A DNA stretch of 64,000 nucleotides from Apricaphanius iberus (GCA_028564705.1 JAPXFQ010000251.1:62001-126000), one strand, 5' to 3'; counted from the first letter of the stretch, positions 35,237 to 60,439 are shown. The notes: a model not told the origin generated them from the letters alone. Translations and numbers: made by a program.

Positions 35237-35948
35237 TCATTGTTTGCAAACCTGTGTTAACCAGAAAATACTGTGTGAAGGTGCCTGAAGGCAGGCCCCA
35301 TACACATGCAGGCTGGATATTCAAACGGGACTCCGCTCTACTTTTGATGGAAGCCAACCCTCAGACGGCTGTTCTTCAAAAGTTACTCCTCTCCTATGCG
35401 CAGACCCCCCAAACAATATTTCGGATCCCACCACTACCTCCCTATACCCCACCACCCCCCGCTTATCCTCACCACACACTTCATACCCCCGGTTTTCCTT
35501 TGTCCAGGTCTGCGCTGTACTATAGCTGCAGGTATCGTGTGTGTGTAGTTAAAACGTGTTCGCCTTTGAAGTCAAACATCTTGTTTTAAATATTAACACC
35601 AGAAAAATCTATAGATAGACTCCGCGTGGAATTATGCTACTGCGAAAAAGAGAAGACAGGTTCAAAATAAATAATACAAGTAAATAAACAGTTTCATCCC
35701 AAACTTTCGAAAAGAAAAGAAAAAAGAAAAATATATATACATACATAGCCTACTGCATTAACTTTATAAAACTCTGTCCAATATTGAGGACGCGATCAGT
35801 GTGTATAATTTAAATAGGTTGTGTGAACAGCCTACAAGGAGGTTAATCAGGACGCTTCGTAAGGATGGTTAAGGAAAACAAATGGGGGACTTAAAAGACT
35901 TGACCATCATCACCTAGATGATGGTCAAACAGCACGCGGTCCTCTACT

Positions 35949-36008
35949 GTGTTTGTGTGTGTGTGTGTGTGCGTGTATGTGTGTGTGTGTGTATGTGTGT
36001 GTGTGTGA
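35949..36008. repeat. (GT)n microsatellite
   Basis: GT tract with GC and AT interruptions, about 0.9 kb upstream of tfap2a exon 1b. Confidence 0.9.
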
Positions 36009-36432
36009 ACCTCTGAGAGGGAGAGATCATTCGCTCTTCGCGCTTTGGCCCGAGGGCTTCACATAAGTATGTATTAGAAATAAACAGCGGATAAATAAAT
36101 AATGACCCTCACAATAGCGGGGCTTTTTTGGCTGTGTAGAAGTAATGATGCTGGCAGTTAACCTTCAAGTTTTTTTTTCTTTTTAAATTGACACAGTTTC
36201 ATTTGCAGAGAGAATTCATGCTTTACACCGAAGCAGATCAGATAATAAAACAAACAGGGGAAGACTAACTGACTTGTAGAAGGACTCAATATTATTTTCT
36301 TTTCAGTTTTTTTCTCAACTTGAAGTTTTTGAAATGTGACATTATGTACTCTCATCACAATGTTTAAAATTCAGTGGGTCTATGCAACTTCTCTAAAACA
36401 AAGGCTACATTTACCACCAAATGAACATGGGC

Positions 36433-36437
<5 letters not shown>

Positions 36438-36504
<67 letters not shown>
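36438..36504. repeat. (TA)n microsatellite
   Basis: About 33 uninterrupted TA units, about 390 bp upstream of tfap2a exon 1b. Confidence 0.95.
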
Positions 36505-36509
<5 letters not shown>

Positions 36510-36891
36510 GAGCGGATGCAACCATATATGAGAATGCAGGTTAATTGCATAAAAAAGACTGCAACATGTATCATAACGTTAATTCAATATATTCGAGAAA
36601 CATTGTCATAATTTCCTCTTAAATCTGACAGCTCTCACTTATCCACCGCTCACTCGCTTTCTCTTCTTTTTCAGGTTTTTGCTTGTCCACACCTGCATCA
36701 GTACGCATGCGTCACCAGGTGGGCCTGCACGTTTTTCCTTTTCCTTTTTTATGGCCAGGTGAGGCGATCAGGTCTAAGTAAAAAAAGGGAAAAGGCTTAC
36801 TTTGGGACTTAAGGCTCAATGAGGTAGACACGGTACCGGAGCGGCTCAGAAAAAAACTACCAAGCCCACCACAGGCAACAGAGGACAAAGA

Positions 36892-48185
<11,294 letters not shown>

Positions 48186-49330
48186 TGTTTCGTTCTCAAT
48201 TCACCTTTCTACCTGAGGGGGGCAAAATGCCAGAGGCCCTTCTTCTGCACCAACCTATACAGCGTCCCCTCGCCCCCCTAACCATTCAATATAAATATTA
48301 TAAATACCTTATAAATACTATTGATAAAGTTAAACGTGCCACTTCCTGATCTGATCTTGCGCCGATTTTTCATGTGTTTGTTTTTACATCCCACTTTGGA
48401 TTCAAATGGGAAGCGACGGAAGAACCTTCTTCATCTTCTTCCAACACCTGAACGATATGAAACGCTATTTAAAAAAAAGAAGAAGAAAATAAAACACGAA
48501 GAGAGGAAAAGCAGCTGCAGAGAAACAGCTCCAGGGCGAGGGGAAAGGTGCACTGCCTCACCCAGAAGACTTTTTATGTACCACCACCCCTCCTGTTTTT
48601 TATGAGCTGCAACGAATGGACTGAAATCCAGCAACCCCTTCTCTATATCTCACTTTACGATTGTGATGGGAAAAAAAAACGAAGCTAAAAGAGGATGAAT
48701 TCTTATCAGTATTGTGAATAATAAACTTGAAAAAGCAAAGAGAAATTCCACGGCTCTCCATGTCATGACTTCAGTTGTAGACTCCCCTCTCTTTCTCTCT
48801 TTATCCAAGCGACCAACTTGAACTATTTTTTTTTTATTTCAACACGATTCGCGGTTATATAAGGGAATCAGTGTTCATGTATGTATATATTTATTTATGT
48901 GTAATTTAATGGGAATTGTAAATATGGTGCGTCTGTTGAAACTTCTTTTTTATTTATCTGGTGCCTCCTGTTTTAGTGGGTTTTGAATATTCGGTTAGTT
49001 CTTCATGTGATTTAATGGTTCTAGAAAACAGAAGTTTGGGGTAATTTTTTATTATTATTATTATTTTATTTCTCTGGGATATTTCAATTCAGCCCTCTTG
49101 TAGCATGTTGAGGTGACACTGAAGCAAGTGAACAAATTTTAATAGAAATAAACTTCCAATTCTCTCAATATATATCAACCTATTCAGTTTTTTTATTTGA
49201 CCCCGAGACATTTTCTTTATTTTGTGTGTCCAATTTGCGTTTTTATACAAGCTTCTATGTGTTGTGCCAATAATAATACGTTTCACCTCTTGTTCTCTTC
49301 ATGAAGCACCATAAAAGCAATAAATTAAAT
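48186..49330 (+). other. tfap2a: tfap2a 3' UTR
   Basis: Sequence after the TGA at 48183-48185 with poly(A) signals AATAAA at 48720-48725, 49147-49152 and 49319-49324, suggesting alternative 3' ends of about 0.55 to 1.15 kb. It contains many T-rich and ATTT-type stretches consistent with regulated mRNA stability. Confidence 0.6.
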
Positions 49331-50384
49331 ATTGTCTTTTCCCCCCAAATGTCCAAAAAGACAGTCAGAAACATTTTCTTTTATTATTATTTTTTGGGAC
49401 CACCTGCTATCTTGTTATATGTCGACTTATGTCCAAAATTGGAGGCGGTTTTAGCTGTATTGTATAGACATGTGCTGGCAATAGCTCCTATGCCTGTCAA
49501 TGTATTATAGTCCTTTGTTGCCCAGAAAAAAAATAAATATTTGATACGCTTCATCAAGATTTTTAATCGTTTTTTTTTTACATTTTATTTACTTGCTCGA
49601 TTTTTTTGTTACATTTCTTTTTTTTGTCATTTTTTATCACTCTGAACGGTTAAAGTAATTGAGTCTTAACCTCCCCTGACGATTGCTCCATGCAATAAGA
49701 AGCTGAACTCATTGTTTCCCTTAAGTATAATAAAATACGTATCTTTAAACTCCCTCAGTTCAGAGCAGCGCGGATCTCTCACAGGCCAAAATCACTCACA
49801 ACAACGGGCACACATTCGCGTTTGAAGTGCGCAGCGCGCCACCCCTCCAGCTAAAACCCTCTAAGAAATGCACAGGCCTGGTGTTCGGTGTTTAGTCGTT
49901 GCAGGCTATTCTTTTGGTGCGGGAGCCTTATTCAAAGACGCGCATCAAATATTTGTTATGTTGTCTGCCCCTCGGTGTAATCAATGAACAATCAGCGCTC
50001 AGTGCTTCAGTGACTTTTTATATACATCGCCAGATAAAACGGCTACCCTAACGAATCTCCATCTGTAAACGGGTTTAGTCGTGGTTGTGTCTCGCAAGGT
50101 CCTGTTGCATGTATTTCTTTGGCCTTTTGCTCTATTTTACGCACATTGCTGCTGCAGAGAGCACATTGCATAACTTATTCTGGATATGTCTGTATCTTGA
50201 CGGTTCAGATTCAGTCTTGTTTGATGATATGTGCATCTCAGTATTGTTTCTTGCTTTCCCCCTATTTCACTGTCTGCCAACCATGCAGTTGAAATCACTG
50301 CAAATCTGAGACACCCCCCCCACTCCCGCCCTCCCCAATCTCCCTTTCTTCTCTTCAGCGGCTGTATTTATTATCTGTTTTGGG
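49331..50384. other. Intergenic DNA 3' of tfap2a
   Basis: T-rich near the gene end, then a more balanced block from about 49740 to 50060 with GCGCAGCGCG and GCGCATCAAATATTTG motifs that could be regulatory. No coding exon. Confidence 0.35.
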
Positions 50385-50640
50385 TTTAATTCTGAGGCAG
50401 GCAGAGAGTGACTGAAGCCTAACTGTACATGTCCTTGGCATAATTGCGATGCGCAGTGCCGCAGCAGGTGAAGCGCGGCATTGTCTGTCAGGGCCTGTTT
50501 TTGTTGGCTCAGTCCTCAGATTGTGTGTGGGATCCTGTCCTGAGGCACAATAGCTCACTCATAAAAGGGGAGAAGAGACTGCACGGCTGCTATGGTGGAT
50601 GTGAGGGGCATAAATAGTCACTTTAAAGGTGGTTGTTGGA
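50385..50640. promoter_or_regulatory. Candidate conserved non-coding element
   Basis: A GC-balanced, repeat-free block with CATAATTGCGATGCGCAGTG, GCAGGTGAAGCG and CTCATAAAAGGGG wording, set in a gene-free region next to a developmental regulator. No open frame of note. Confidence 0.3.
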
Positions 50641-50689
50641 TGGAGTGGGGGGTGCAATCGTATTAAAAGCAGTACTCATTTGTATTGTA

Positions 50690-51230
50690 GGATAAAAGAC
50701 GAGTGTGTCATTAATGCTAATGTTATTTAATACATTAATCGGGGTTCAGTTGAGGCAAACACGTTTTCGAGGGTGAAACAAACGCATTAGAAATAGTTCC
50801 ATCCTGTAACAATAGTGGGTGTATTGCGCATTATTAGTGTATGCCTGTAATTGTGCGGCTCTTTGTAATGCAATCCAAATCCCCTATTTTACTTTTGCCA
50901 TTTTGTTTATGCTGATTCCAACCAATACGGTTTGCATTCCCAATTTTTAAGAGAGCAAACTTGCCATTTTCCTCTAATTTGATTTCAAACAGGTAGAACT
51001 AGCTTCCCTTCTAAAAAATGCCTCAAAGCAAAAGTCATTTGCAAAAGAAGCAGGTCTGAAATTTGAAGAGCCAGTCAGCAATACCCAGCTGAATATGGAT
51101 AATTCAATCCATAAACGCTGCTTGTCTCAACTAAAGCAATTACAGCTGATTCCCGTATAGTAATTAATAAGTGTGAGGCCTGTTGTTATCAAATGTTCTG
51201 GGTGATATTTGGAGCTACATACATCAGGGG
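50690..51230. promoter_or_regulatory. Candidate conserved non-coding element
   Basis: A repeat-free block dense in homeodomain, octamer-like and POU-like cores: GTCATTAATGCTAATG, TACATTAATCGG, TTTGCATTCC, AGCAATTACAGCTG and AGTAATTAATAAG. Confidence 0.35.
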
Positions 51231-54229
51231 TTGTGATGAAAAAAAAAATATCTATTTAGATTTCCCCACATACTTAGTCCAACGTTTTATAAAGGCCAAA
51301 TAATTTTTAAAGTGGCCAACTTACTACTAAGCCTATTCCAGTTGAGGTGGATTCTTTTTGTACTCAGAAGTCAGCAATACAACACGAAATGTCCCTGAAG
51401 TTGGAATGCTGACCAGGAAGGTGAGAGATCTCTGTGCAGGTCTGAGTAAACAAAATGGCTGTTGCAGTGAAAGCTCCAGTCATAAAGAATTAACTAATAA
51501 TTAAATGAACTCAATATGTGAAAATGCTCATTTAATGTTTGAATGTATAAAATTGAGAGATTTAGGCTGGTATTGTCTTATTTTTCAATGTAATTAGCAG
51601 ATCCAACTGGTTTTTCAGTTTGCAAACATCCTGAACTTGGATGTCAGTCTAGGTCTGTTCTCTAGCTTCCAAGTCAGATTAAAAATTTAACCTTTTATTT
51701 ATGAGCACAGAAAAAAAAACAACAACAAGCTTTTCAGTCTTTGGTTTACTTACAAACAATCACAAGGTGCATAGAATTTTACCCCAACTCAGACAAAAGA
51801 GAAAGACAGTGATATACTATATGGAAGTTCTCTATGTTTAAAGGCTCTAAGCATTTGCAGTTTTCTGATATCTCAGACCAGGTCTGCATACATTTGTAGT
51901 AAGGAAGATTCACTAGACTGATTTGATCATAGTATTTCAGGCAGCAATACAAGTTAAAAGTGGCTCTTTAAGCAGGCTTATTTGCACTTTAACTACTCAG
52001 GTCTTTGCTTTGGTTAATAAAAACAAAATGTATGATTAGCTTAAAGACCAGAAAGGAATTAGTTCATGCGCTACTACTTCACATATTTTTTCATGGTGTT
52101 TGATCAATGCCTGTCTGGCACAGATACAGTACTTCTCATCTCAAAACCAGCTGAATGTCAAACCTTCTGTAATCAAATCTGTCCCATTCACTTTACACGC
52201 CATAGGAGGATTTTTTGTGGTCAGCAAGTGTTTAGCTGATACTGCTGAGATCACTGCTTAACGAAGGGACCTAATTAGCCCTGTAGCAGCATAACTACAT
52301 TCAGTCTGCAGCCTAGATGCTTAAAGGCAGTGCTTTTGGTGCTGAACGGGAAGATATAGGGCAAACAGTCCTATAAGGCCCAGATTTGTTCACTTGTGCT
52401 CACAGAGACACTGTGTTTGAATCTGATTCAAGCCCCGCTGTCTTTTTCCTGACATTTAAGTAAAAAAGGGGTCTGAAGCTGAAGGAGATTTAAGGGATTG
52501 GTGGGTAATTTTTCTTTATTGCACGGTGCTTTTGGAAGAGGAGAAAAGTTTGCTTTAGCTGGAGATTAGTGTCCTCACAGTACTGGAAAGTTTCTCCTTA
52601 TTGATGGAACAGATATGTTTTGATAGAGGCTTTTGGAGGACTAAACATGTTGACGTTCTGGAAACATTAAGATGGGGGCAAAGTCTAAGATAACAGCAAA
52701 CAGATGGTCTGTGTATTAATGGTATATTTTAAAAAAGCAATTTTGGTGTGCCTACAATTTTTGCCTAGTAATTTATTACATGTTCATAATAAATGCATAG
52801 TTCTTTAAGAAATTTCAATCATAATTAAATTCTAACAAAATCAAATATTTAATTCTGAAAGCAAATTCCATCTAAAACCTTTTTTTATTTATTTAACTAA
52901 TGTTGGTTCTGTCAACCGGTGTTGATGTTTGTAAAGAAAATTTCTGTGTTGGAGCAAGAATTTTAGTATGTGTGCAGCTTTAACTAGTTTAGTAATAGCA
53001 CTAAAGCTAAAACAAACGTCCTAAAAAGCTAAGCTTCATCACTCATTCAGTCTTTGCCAGTAAACTGCACAGCTGCCATTGTCAAGGAAGGGGTTTACTT
53101 TCCACCTCTTAAGAATAGACTTTAATAGCATGAGTAAGACAGAGGTTATTAAGGTGTAGCTATAGATCTTATGGGACAGTCGATCTCCCTAAAATCACAC
53201 CTAATCTTTTGTCATAGAGAAGTGTATCTTGCAGGACCCTACTAAATTGCTGTTTTAGGTCAAGTTATTAGTATGAGGTCTGAAGTTTTTAAAGCTTAAC
53301 AAATTATACAGCTCTTATTTTGAAATAAAGAAGAGGTTCCATTCACCACTTTTCAATGCGTTTTGGGTACTTGGTAGAACTGTTGAAGAACTGTTTGTAA
53401 GCATTATAAGAAAATAACTACTTAGTAACTGATTTAGATGAAAAAAAGCTGATTGGTATCAGCTTCTTAGCGGTTGGAGCCAAGATGGAAGGCTATTATA
53501 CTGTTTTGAAGGAATATTTTGTATCTCTACATCAAAGTTCACAACACTGTTTTTGGGCTAACCTGCACCTGATAATGCAACACTTTGCATGGATACTTTC
53601 AAATAAAGTTTATTTATTTATGCTAATTGTGAAGAAAAAAAAATAAGAGAGCACCCTAATGTTTTTCGTTAGCAGTAGAATCCCTTTAGAATTTGAAAAA
53701 ACAAAACTTTCAAAAAACAAGTACAATTTAGTCAAACATGGCTAAATGAATCTTCACTAATACTGATTCTTTAAAATCCCTCTTGTAACGGGTGAAACAT
53801 TTACACTATTTACAGAAACAAAAATATAAGATTTTCATTTCCTCCCCAATTTTTTTTTTTACTCTTGCAATCTGACGAATCAAATTTGATGCATGGTCTT
53901 GTTTCGTGAGCTGGCTGTGTCTTGCACCTCAGCTCAATCACAAACCGCATTTTCTTTTTTCCCTTTTTTGGTCTTTAAAACATAAGGGGCAAATCAGATG
54001 AGTAAAATGTTTTCGGTTCTTAATTAAAGAACTGGTTTATATTCAGGTAGTTTAAGCGTCTTTTAACTGGTACACTTCCATGTTTTCCACTCAGAAAAAA
54101 ATAAATATCCACCCAAATACAATCTATGCGAACTAACTTTTAACATAGTATTTTTAGAGTTTAGTTTCCAAAAAAAAGTAGAGCTCCTTACTTCGTTATT
54201 TTTTCTACCCCCAAAGTGTCGGCTTAACA
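51231..54229. other. Gene-free AT-rich filler
   Basis: No coding exon, RNA gene, clear transposon or sizeable microsatellite was recognised. Confidence 0.4.
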
Positions 54230-54560
54230 ATAAGTGGCTTGGACAAGATGCTGGCTTCCTCTAAATGACATTTGATACGGCTATTGGTGCAATCGAATTA
54301 TGTGACTTTAAAGTTTTCAATGGAGCGCAAAATGGATAATTGTCCTCAACTCTGACATCGGCCGTCATTTGGGGCTCCCCCCTCTCCTACCAAAAGGGCC
54401 CCCTCTGCCCACTCTGAGGGCCAGGACTCTAAAGCCATGAAAGGTCAACGACTTCACCAAATCGGCCTTGATTACTTGAGACATTAGGTAATCGATTAGA
54501 AAACATTAAGCGGATTTGAATAAACAAAGGAACTACTGATAGGCCCATAGAGCTCAATAA
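54230..54560. promoter_or_regulatory. Candidate conserved non-coding element
   Basis: A repeat-free block with GGCTATTGGTGCAATCGAATT, GAGCGCAAAATGGATAATTG, GACATCGGCCGTCATTTGG and TAGGTAATCGATTAG wording, unlike the AT-rich DNA on either side. Confidence 0.35.
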
Positions 54561-54889
54561 TTCCACCGCAACACTGGCTATTAATAAAATGAAAGGGTTA
54601 ATTTATTTGCAGGTTTTGAAGGATTTTCGATGGAATACATTTTTTTTCAAATATTTTAAACTATTTTCTATGCCTCCAATCTTTTTATTAATAGTTTCTC
54701 GAATCATCGGAAATCGCCCTTCCGTCAATAAGCAAGCACAGAGGTTTGAGAAAAAAAAAAAATTTTGCATCCACCAAATATATGAATAATGAGCGGATTA
54801 AATTTGTGTTAATGTTTCTTCACTCGGTTAATGCAGTTTATATTCTGGTTTTTGTCATTCTTCCTCCCTGCTCTGTCTCTCTCTCTCTC

Positions 54890-55160
54890 CCGCTCTCTCC
54901 GTCTCTGCCTGCATCCACTGCAGTCAGCCAGGGGGGGAGTGTCGCCCCGGGCCAAACATATGCTTCTTTCCATTGCACTAATCCAAATGCAGCGTGGAGG
55001 AATAATTGCTCGAGTGGCCGTGGCTTCGCAGGGGCTTTGTCCCTCACTGGCTCCCGTCAGCCAGGCACACGCCATTTCAATCAGCTCTGCCACTCTCTTT
55101 CTGTGCGCGTCTGTGTCTGTGCGTCAGCCCCCAGACCCCTTTTATCAAACCAGATAAAAA
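54890..55160. promoter_or_regulatory. Candidate conserved non-coding element
   Basis: A GC-richer block with CCATTGCACTAATCCAAATG, GGAATAATTGCTCGAG and CCATTTCAATCAGCTCTG. It is open in more than one frame on both strands, but no frame has family motifs or splice sites that agree. Confidence 0.35.
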
Positions 55161-55313
55161 AACAAAAAATGCCTTTCTGTGTTGTTATTGTGGCAGCCAG
55201 CTTACGATATATAGGCAGGCCCATCTTTTTTAATAAGGACTGTACACGACATCGCCCTTATCACATTACAATTACCTTTCGGTAACATTTTGTGCGGGAG
55301 ATAATCTGATTGT

Positions 55314-55317
<4 letters not shown>

Positions 55318-55364
<47 letters not shown>
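55318..55364. repeat. (TA)n microsatellite
   Basis: About 23 uninterrupted TA units. Confidence 0.95.
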
Positions 55365-55366
<2 letters not shown>

Positions 55367-55559
55367 AATGACAAGTTCTCAAGAGGTTAGAGGTGCTTAC
55401 AGTTCAACTAATGCGCAAACAGCGGGAGGAAAAAAAAGAAAAACCTATTTTGCTTTACTTTATGTGAATCAGTGGCTTAAAAAACACCTATGTAAAATGA
55501 CACATTTGCTAGGAATCACATATTTCTCCGGATAGGGATGAAATAAGATAGAAAAGAGG

Positions 55560-55960
55560 CAGATAGGTTGGTGATGGCGGTGGTGGCTGGGAAAGCAGCG
55601 GAGAGTCGTGGATGTCTGCCTGAATTAATAGACATGATAATTTCACACTATTTCATAGTGAGCTATCTGTTCCATCACAGCAAAATAAAAAGGGTCACTG
55701 CGCAGCTGTGGCAAACCCCAAGCGTTATTATGAAGTTTGATGACAGACCGCCCCCCCCTTCCCTTTTTTCTTCCCTTCTTTCTCTGTCTCCCCCCCTCTT
55801 CTCTCTGGTACTTTGCTGCAGGCCAGCAATAGCTCGGGGCCACGCCGGTGCTCCCCATGATAAAGGACTTATACTGTGTCTGTGCGCGAAAAAAGCCGCA
55901 GCAGCTTCTCTCTCTCCCGAACCTAATCAACTCACTGGCTCGGCCCTTTAACGATTTGTA
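55560..55960. promoter_or_regulatory. Candidate conserved non-coding element
   Basis: Two balanced sub-blocks (55560-55745 and 55820-55960) around a CT-rich stretch. Motifs include CTGAATTAATAGACATGATA, CTGCGCAGCTGTGG and CCAGCAATAGCTCGG. No coding signal. Confidence 0.3.
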
Positions 55961-56091
55961 TACCCCCCCTCCCCCCCTTCTCTCCCTCTCTCCATCCCTC
56001 TTTTCTTCCTTCTCAGTCTTTTTTGCCCTGTTAGTTACCGCTCAGTCTAGGGAATGTTTTGATCCAACATTAAGGCATTGTTTGCAAGTGC

Positions 56092-56132
<41 letters not shown>
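56092..56132. repeat. (AAT)n microsatellite
   Basis: About 13 AAT units. Confidence 0.95.
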
Positions 56133-56133
<1 letters not shown>

Positions 56134-56799
56134 GAATAAAAAAGGGACAACTTAACAAAAATAGAAAGCACATTCAAGAATGGAATTCGGAATATAATTA
56201 TATATTTGGAATCATCTTGTAATCAAACAAAAGGCAATTTGATTATTGTCGTTATTGCAACAGGCAGTATATTTAATTGTAAAAAAACAAAATAATTTAT
56301 AATAAATATATAAAAAATAATAAAAAAATAATTTATAAATAAAAAACCCTTTAGGAGATGAACTTCTGAAAATATGTTTTAAAACGGTTTCCTTTATTGA
56401 TTATATAATGTTTGCAACAAAATTCATCTTTCCATTTATAAATTTGAGAAGTTAAAAAAGACTTTAGAGCAGTAGCATTTTCAGGGTATTAAAACATGAG
56501 AACTGGTGTGCAACGGTAATCAAAAATTTTAATCTTCAGGAAAAAGTTTAAAAGCTTATAATACCAGTGTATTTTTTGTGTGTGTGCATTCAAGAGGAGG
56601 GAAACTTTTAAGGAAGGTTTTTATGTCTGAAATCTGGAAGTTCCTCCTTTGTCCTTTCATTTTAATTCTCTTGCTTGGAGTACTGGTAAAAGATACAGCC
56701 TTACTTTTGTGGATTCCTCCTACTTCCCTGCAGTTCAAGACATGATATGTGATGATATGAGGAACTCCCTAATCAGTCACTCCTCATTTTGTGAGAATC
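56133..56799. other. AT-rich filler
   Basis: Very A/T-rich DNA without recognisable features. Confidence 0.4.
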
Positions 56800-57140
56800 T
56801 TTTCACGGCAGCTCTGCTTTGATAAGTTACCATGGATGATGTCAATAGTTGATCTTTTGGGCCTCAAAAAACGTTCTAGCAGTGAAAATTTGTCATGACA
56901 GGGCAGTGGTTCAATTAAGTTTTATGTCATTTCCAGCGGATCCTATATACAGCTGATAATAATGTAATAACTTCAAGATAAACAGCTCTGTTATTAGCTC
57001 AAAGCAGTCTTGAATGGTGGCGAGAGTTAGGGGAGGTTGGTCTGGCCTCTTGGAGCTTATGAAGAAATGGTTTTGATCTTACCACAGGCTAAACACTGCC
57101 AACAGGACTTGACATTGCAGAACAATTTCCCAATTACCTT
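56800..57140. promoter_or_regulatory. Candidate conserved non-coding element
   Basis: A repeat-free block with GATGATGTCAATAGTTGATC, ACAGCTGATAATAATG and CCAATTACC motifs in the tfap2a 3' gene-free region. Confidence 0.3.
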
Positions 57141-57689
57141 TTGACATGCATATTGACACAAACGCACAAAACTGTAATTTTCTCTCTGAATTTGTTAGCT
57201 TGAGGGGCTCACTTTCATGCCAGTGGATTGTCAGATGTGTTGCTCCCTCCCCCTTCTCTCACAGAATATCTCTCTGCCTCTCACTGCCATTGCAGTTGCG
57301 TGAGTGTCCAAAAAAAGGAGTCCCTCCTGACAGCTGCAAAATGTGAAAGACCATTAAAAAAAATCGCATTCTTTATCAATGTTTACAGTAACTTCGTGGA
57401 TTATGTTGTTGATTAAATATGTCAAACGCACAGTAGTAAAAAAAACATTTTTTTCACAGTTGTTGAAAAACTTCAAAACTATAAATATGATGTGATCATT
57501 TCTTTGCAAAAACAACTCCTTTTTAATACTGTTGAACACTCGTATGTCAAAACCTTTAACTTTTCCCAAAAAACTTTTCGTGAGCTCACAAACATCTTGT
57601 CTATCCGGTTGTCAATCTCAAGCTTTTGGCTAAACCTAACATGCCACTTGACACTGAAATGCCATATTCACTGGCATGTTTGCTTGCTT

Positions 57690-57960
57690 TTGAGATGTCC
57701 AGGCAGCAAAGAGAGTAGAGCGGACGATGTCCATGTCATCACGAGCTTGTCATCACGGTCGCTTAGATTGGCACATGCTAGGCCAGATTACAGGAGCTCG
57801 TGTTGACGGAGGGTTACCCTGAGACTTCCAGCCGTCTGCTATGAGGAACCCCCATGTGAAAACTGGGTCAGATTTGGGCTTGGCACTGCCTCAAGCCCTT
57901 TTGCCCCAGCGCTGGTCCCAATGCAAGTGCTAGTGGAATGGAAGGAAGGAAAAGCCAGAG
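57690..57960. promoter_or_regulatory. Candidate conserved non-coding element
   Basis: A GC-balanced block with CATGTCATCACGAGCTTGTC, TTAGATTGGCACATGC and GGCTTGGCACTGCC motifs, no coding frame. Confidence 0.3.
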
Positions 57961-59739
57961 GCCTTGGATGGAAGGCCAAAGCTTTCTCCAAAAAAAAAAA
58001 ATTCACAGTCAAAGTGATACATGAACAACTCTGAAAATAAAAATCTATTTACAAATGTAGTTTGAGAGAGTAGGTAGCAATTGAAAAAAGTTTTAGAAGT
58101 TAAGTGGAATATAATTGCATCTATGAAAAGCTCTCATTGCTTTTTCATTCTTTTTTTTTTGTACTTCTATGTCAGTGTAATTGCAGGAAACTTCCAGAAA
58201 GTAAACAGGGAACACTGCCGTTTTAAATATAGAAAAAAGTGAAACACTGAAAATGTATTTCATAAAAACACCTCAAAGAGTAGGATAAGACCTGTGTAAC
58301 AGCAAATATGTCATAACCATACACTGTAGCCTATATAGGTCTTGCCAAAAACACATTTTGTAATGTGCAGCTATTACATTTAAATGAATAGTTTTGGATC
58401 TTAGAATGAGATTCTTTTAAAAGCATTGGCATCTTACCTGCAGTAGATAACTCTTTTCGTATCTACATTTATTCAGATTAAATGGTTGTGGATGCTGAAG
58501 CTAAGGGCTAATCCAACAGAGACCAAGATAAAAGTGGTTTTCTACTATTTTACAGCAACTCCTGCTTAAAAAAAATGTCAAAGATTTGCATGCAGGGCCT
58601 TTTTTGTGACCTTTAAACCTTGGTCACATTCGCTGTGGGCAATTATTTACACAGAAGCCAAAGATTATTAACATGAAAAGTGGAGGTATTGTGAGACATG
58701 CCACTAATGATCTTCCTGTGTGAAACACATATTAATGGCAGAAAGTGTAAAGCATTTCTGGTTGGGGTAAGTAGCCAAGGGAAAAGTAGGTCCTTTAAAA
58801 ATTATTAGTGTTCGCCTAAACCTTTTTAATATTATGACTTTCTATATCTCCTTACATTCATATTAGTTAATCTAATCAGAAATGTTTCTGTGTTACTTTC
58901 TCAGTACATGTTTTACACAGAAAGATCATCGTTGGCACACCACTTCCAATCTCTATTTTTAATACAGAACTATTTCACATAAGTGGAAAAAAAACACCAA
59001 AAGCATAGGTGACTAAATGTTCAAGTAAAAAAAAAATAGTATTAGATGTGTTGGAGATTTTAGGACAGTAGAAGACTGCTTTTGTCATGCCATCTTCATT
59101 ATTAGCCCTTATCTTGGTATCTATAATTTACAAATCTAGAGTTAAATAACTTAAGATGGGAAGACAGTTGTCCACTGCAGTTAAGTATTGAAGCATTAAT
59201 ATTTCAAAATACATGGCACAAAATACAAAACTATCTACAGGTCACAATTTTAGAAGAAAACAGGAAATTAAAATGTTTGGATTGCTGCATAAATACAGGA
59301 ATCGAAGACAAAATAGAGTGAAGCTTGTTTGATAAAATAAAATAAAAGCAACAAATGAGAGATGGATCATATAAAGTTTACACTGGTCTTCCTGGGAAAC
59401 CACATTAATGACTGTGGTGACAGCTGGTGAAGTTTGACATTAAAGTCACATTCAACCACATACCATTTAAAACACTGTGGTCCCAACTGCTGTGGCTTAC
59501 CAGTCAAAAATGTGGAAGTAGTTAAATTATGCCTGTCATAAAAGCATATATTTACAATGAGAACATTCTTGTTTTGCCGTTGAATGCTGCCCTTAAAATA
59601 ATAACTAAAATTGTAAAATCAAATGTTGAATTTCAGGCTGTATTGACTGAAAAAAGGGCACCCTCTTTATCCCCTTCCATGGGCCAGTGTAACCGAAAAG
59701 TGCTTTGTCTTCTTTCTGTAGTCACCTAAATTAAAGCAG
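57961..59739. other. Gene-free AT-rich filler
   Basis: No coding exon, RNA gene or clear repeat recognised. Confidence 0.4.
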
Positions 59740-60110
59740 CCACAACTAAGCTGGGGCTGAAAGCCAAAGCTTTGCAGTGGCAGCTCCGTGTTTAACACAA
59801 GTTCCATTAAAAAGAGCCCATTACTACTACTGAAGGAAACAATGCCCCGGGCCTCTCTAAAGTGTTACGAAAACCTCATTGATAATTAAATGTTGGTTAC
59901 CCCTGGTATGCATCGCTCCCGCGCTTTGCTTACCAATCAAACCTCCGCCCACCACTGCTGCCAGTGCAGCTCTTTCTCCTCGGTGTTTATCAAGAAATCA
60001 TAGAGCCCCCCTAATAGGTGCCAATTAGAACCAATGGGGGCTCTGGGGTTAATTATTCCAAACACGTTATTTGATTGGGCATATTTAAAGCAGTACAGAG
60101 CTGTGGAAAA
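59740..60110. promoter_or_regulatory. Candidate conserved non-coding element
   Basis: A long balanced block with CTCATTGATAATTAAATG, TAGGTGCCAATTAGAACCAA and GGGGTTAATTATTCC. It is one of the most enhancer-like stretches 3' of tfap2a, with several ATTA cores and a paired GGGGGCTCT/AGAGCCCCC inverted match. Confidence 0.4.
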
Positions 60111-60439
60111 ACAGAGACCAGGGTCAGAGGTAGATAAAAGCTTTTGCCTTGTTGATGTGGACTCATGATTACAGACAGACAGTGACAGATGTTTCCAAAC
60201 TGAAATGAAACTATGCAGACGGACACAAATAGTGCATTGCGAAACTATTTTCACATTTTTCACACAGTGAAATAAGGAAAATAAAAATTATGGGTGGTTT
60301 ATTAAAAAATAAAAATATATAAATAAAAGAAAAAAGATTGCAACCCTTCCCAAACAGGTAATCCTTTCTAGAGCCACCTGCAGCTCTTATGTGACATGTC
60401 TCTTCCAGCTTTGCTTTGCTTTCCTTTTCTTTGGAAGGA

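Larger units (their letters stand above)
33441..36690. other. Intergenic DNA between tmem14c and tfap2a
   Basis: The tmem14c and tfap2a genes diverge here. The interval holds AT-rich DNA and three large microsatellites. No coding exon was recognised. A GC-richer non-repeat patch at about 34680-34930 might be regulatory. Confidence 0.4.

Noticed and set aside
35013..35357. Frame rich in poly-leucine
   Set aside because: It is a translation of the (AAT)n microsatellite.
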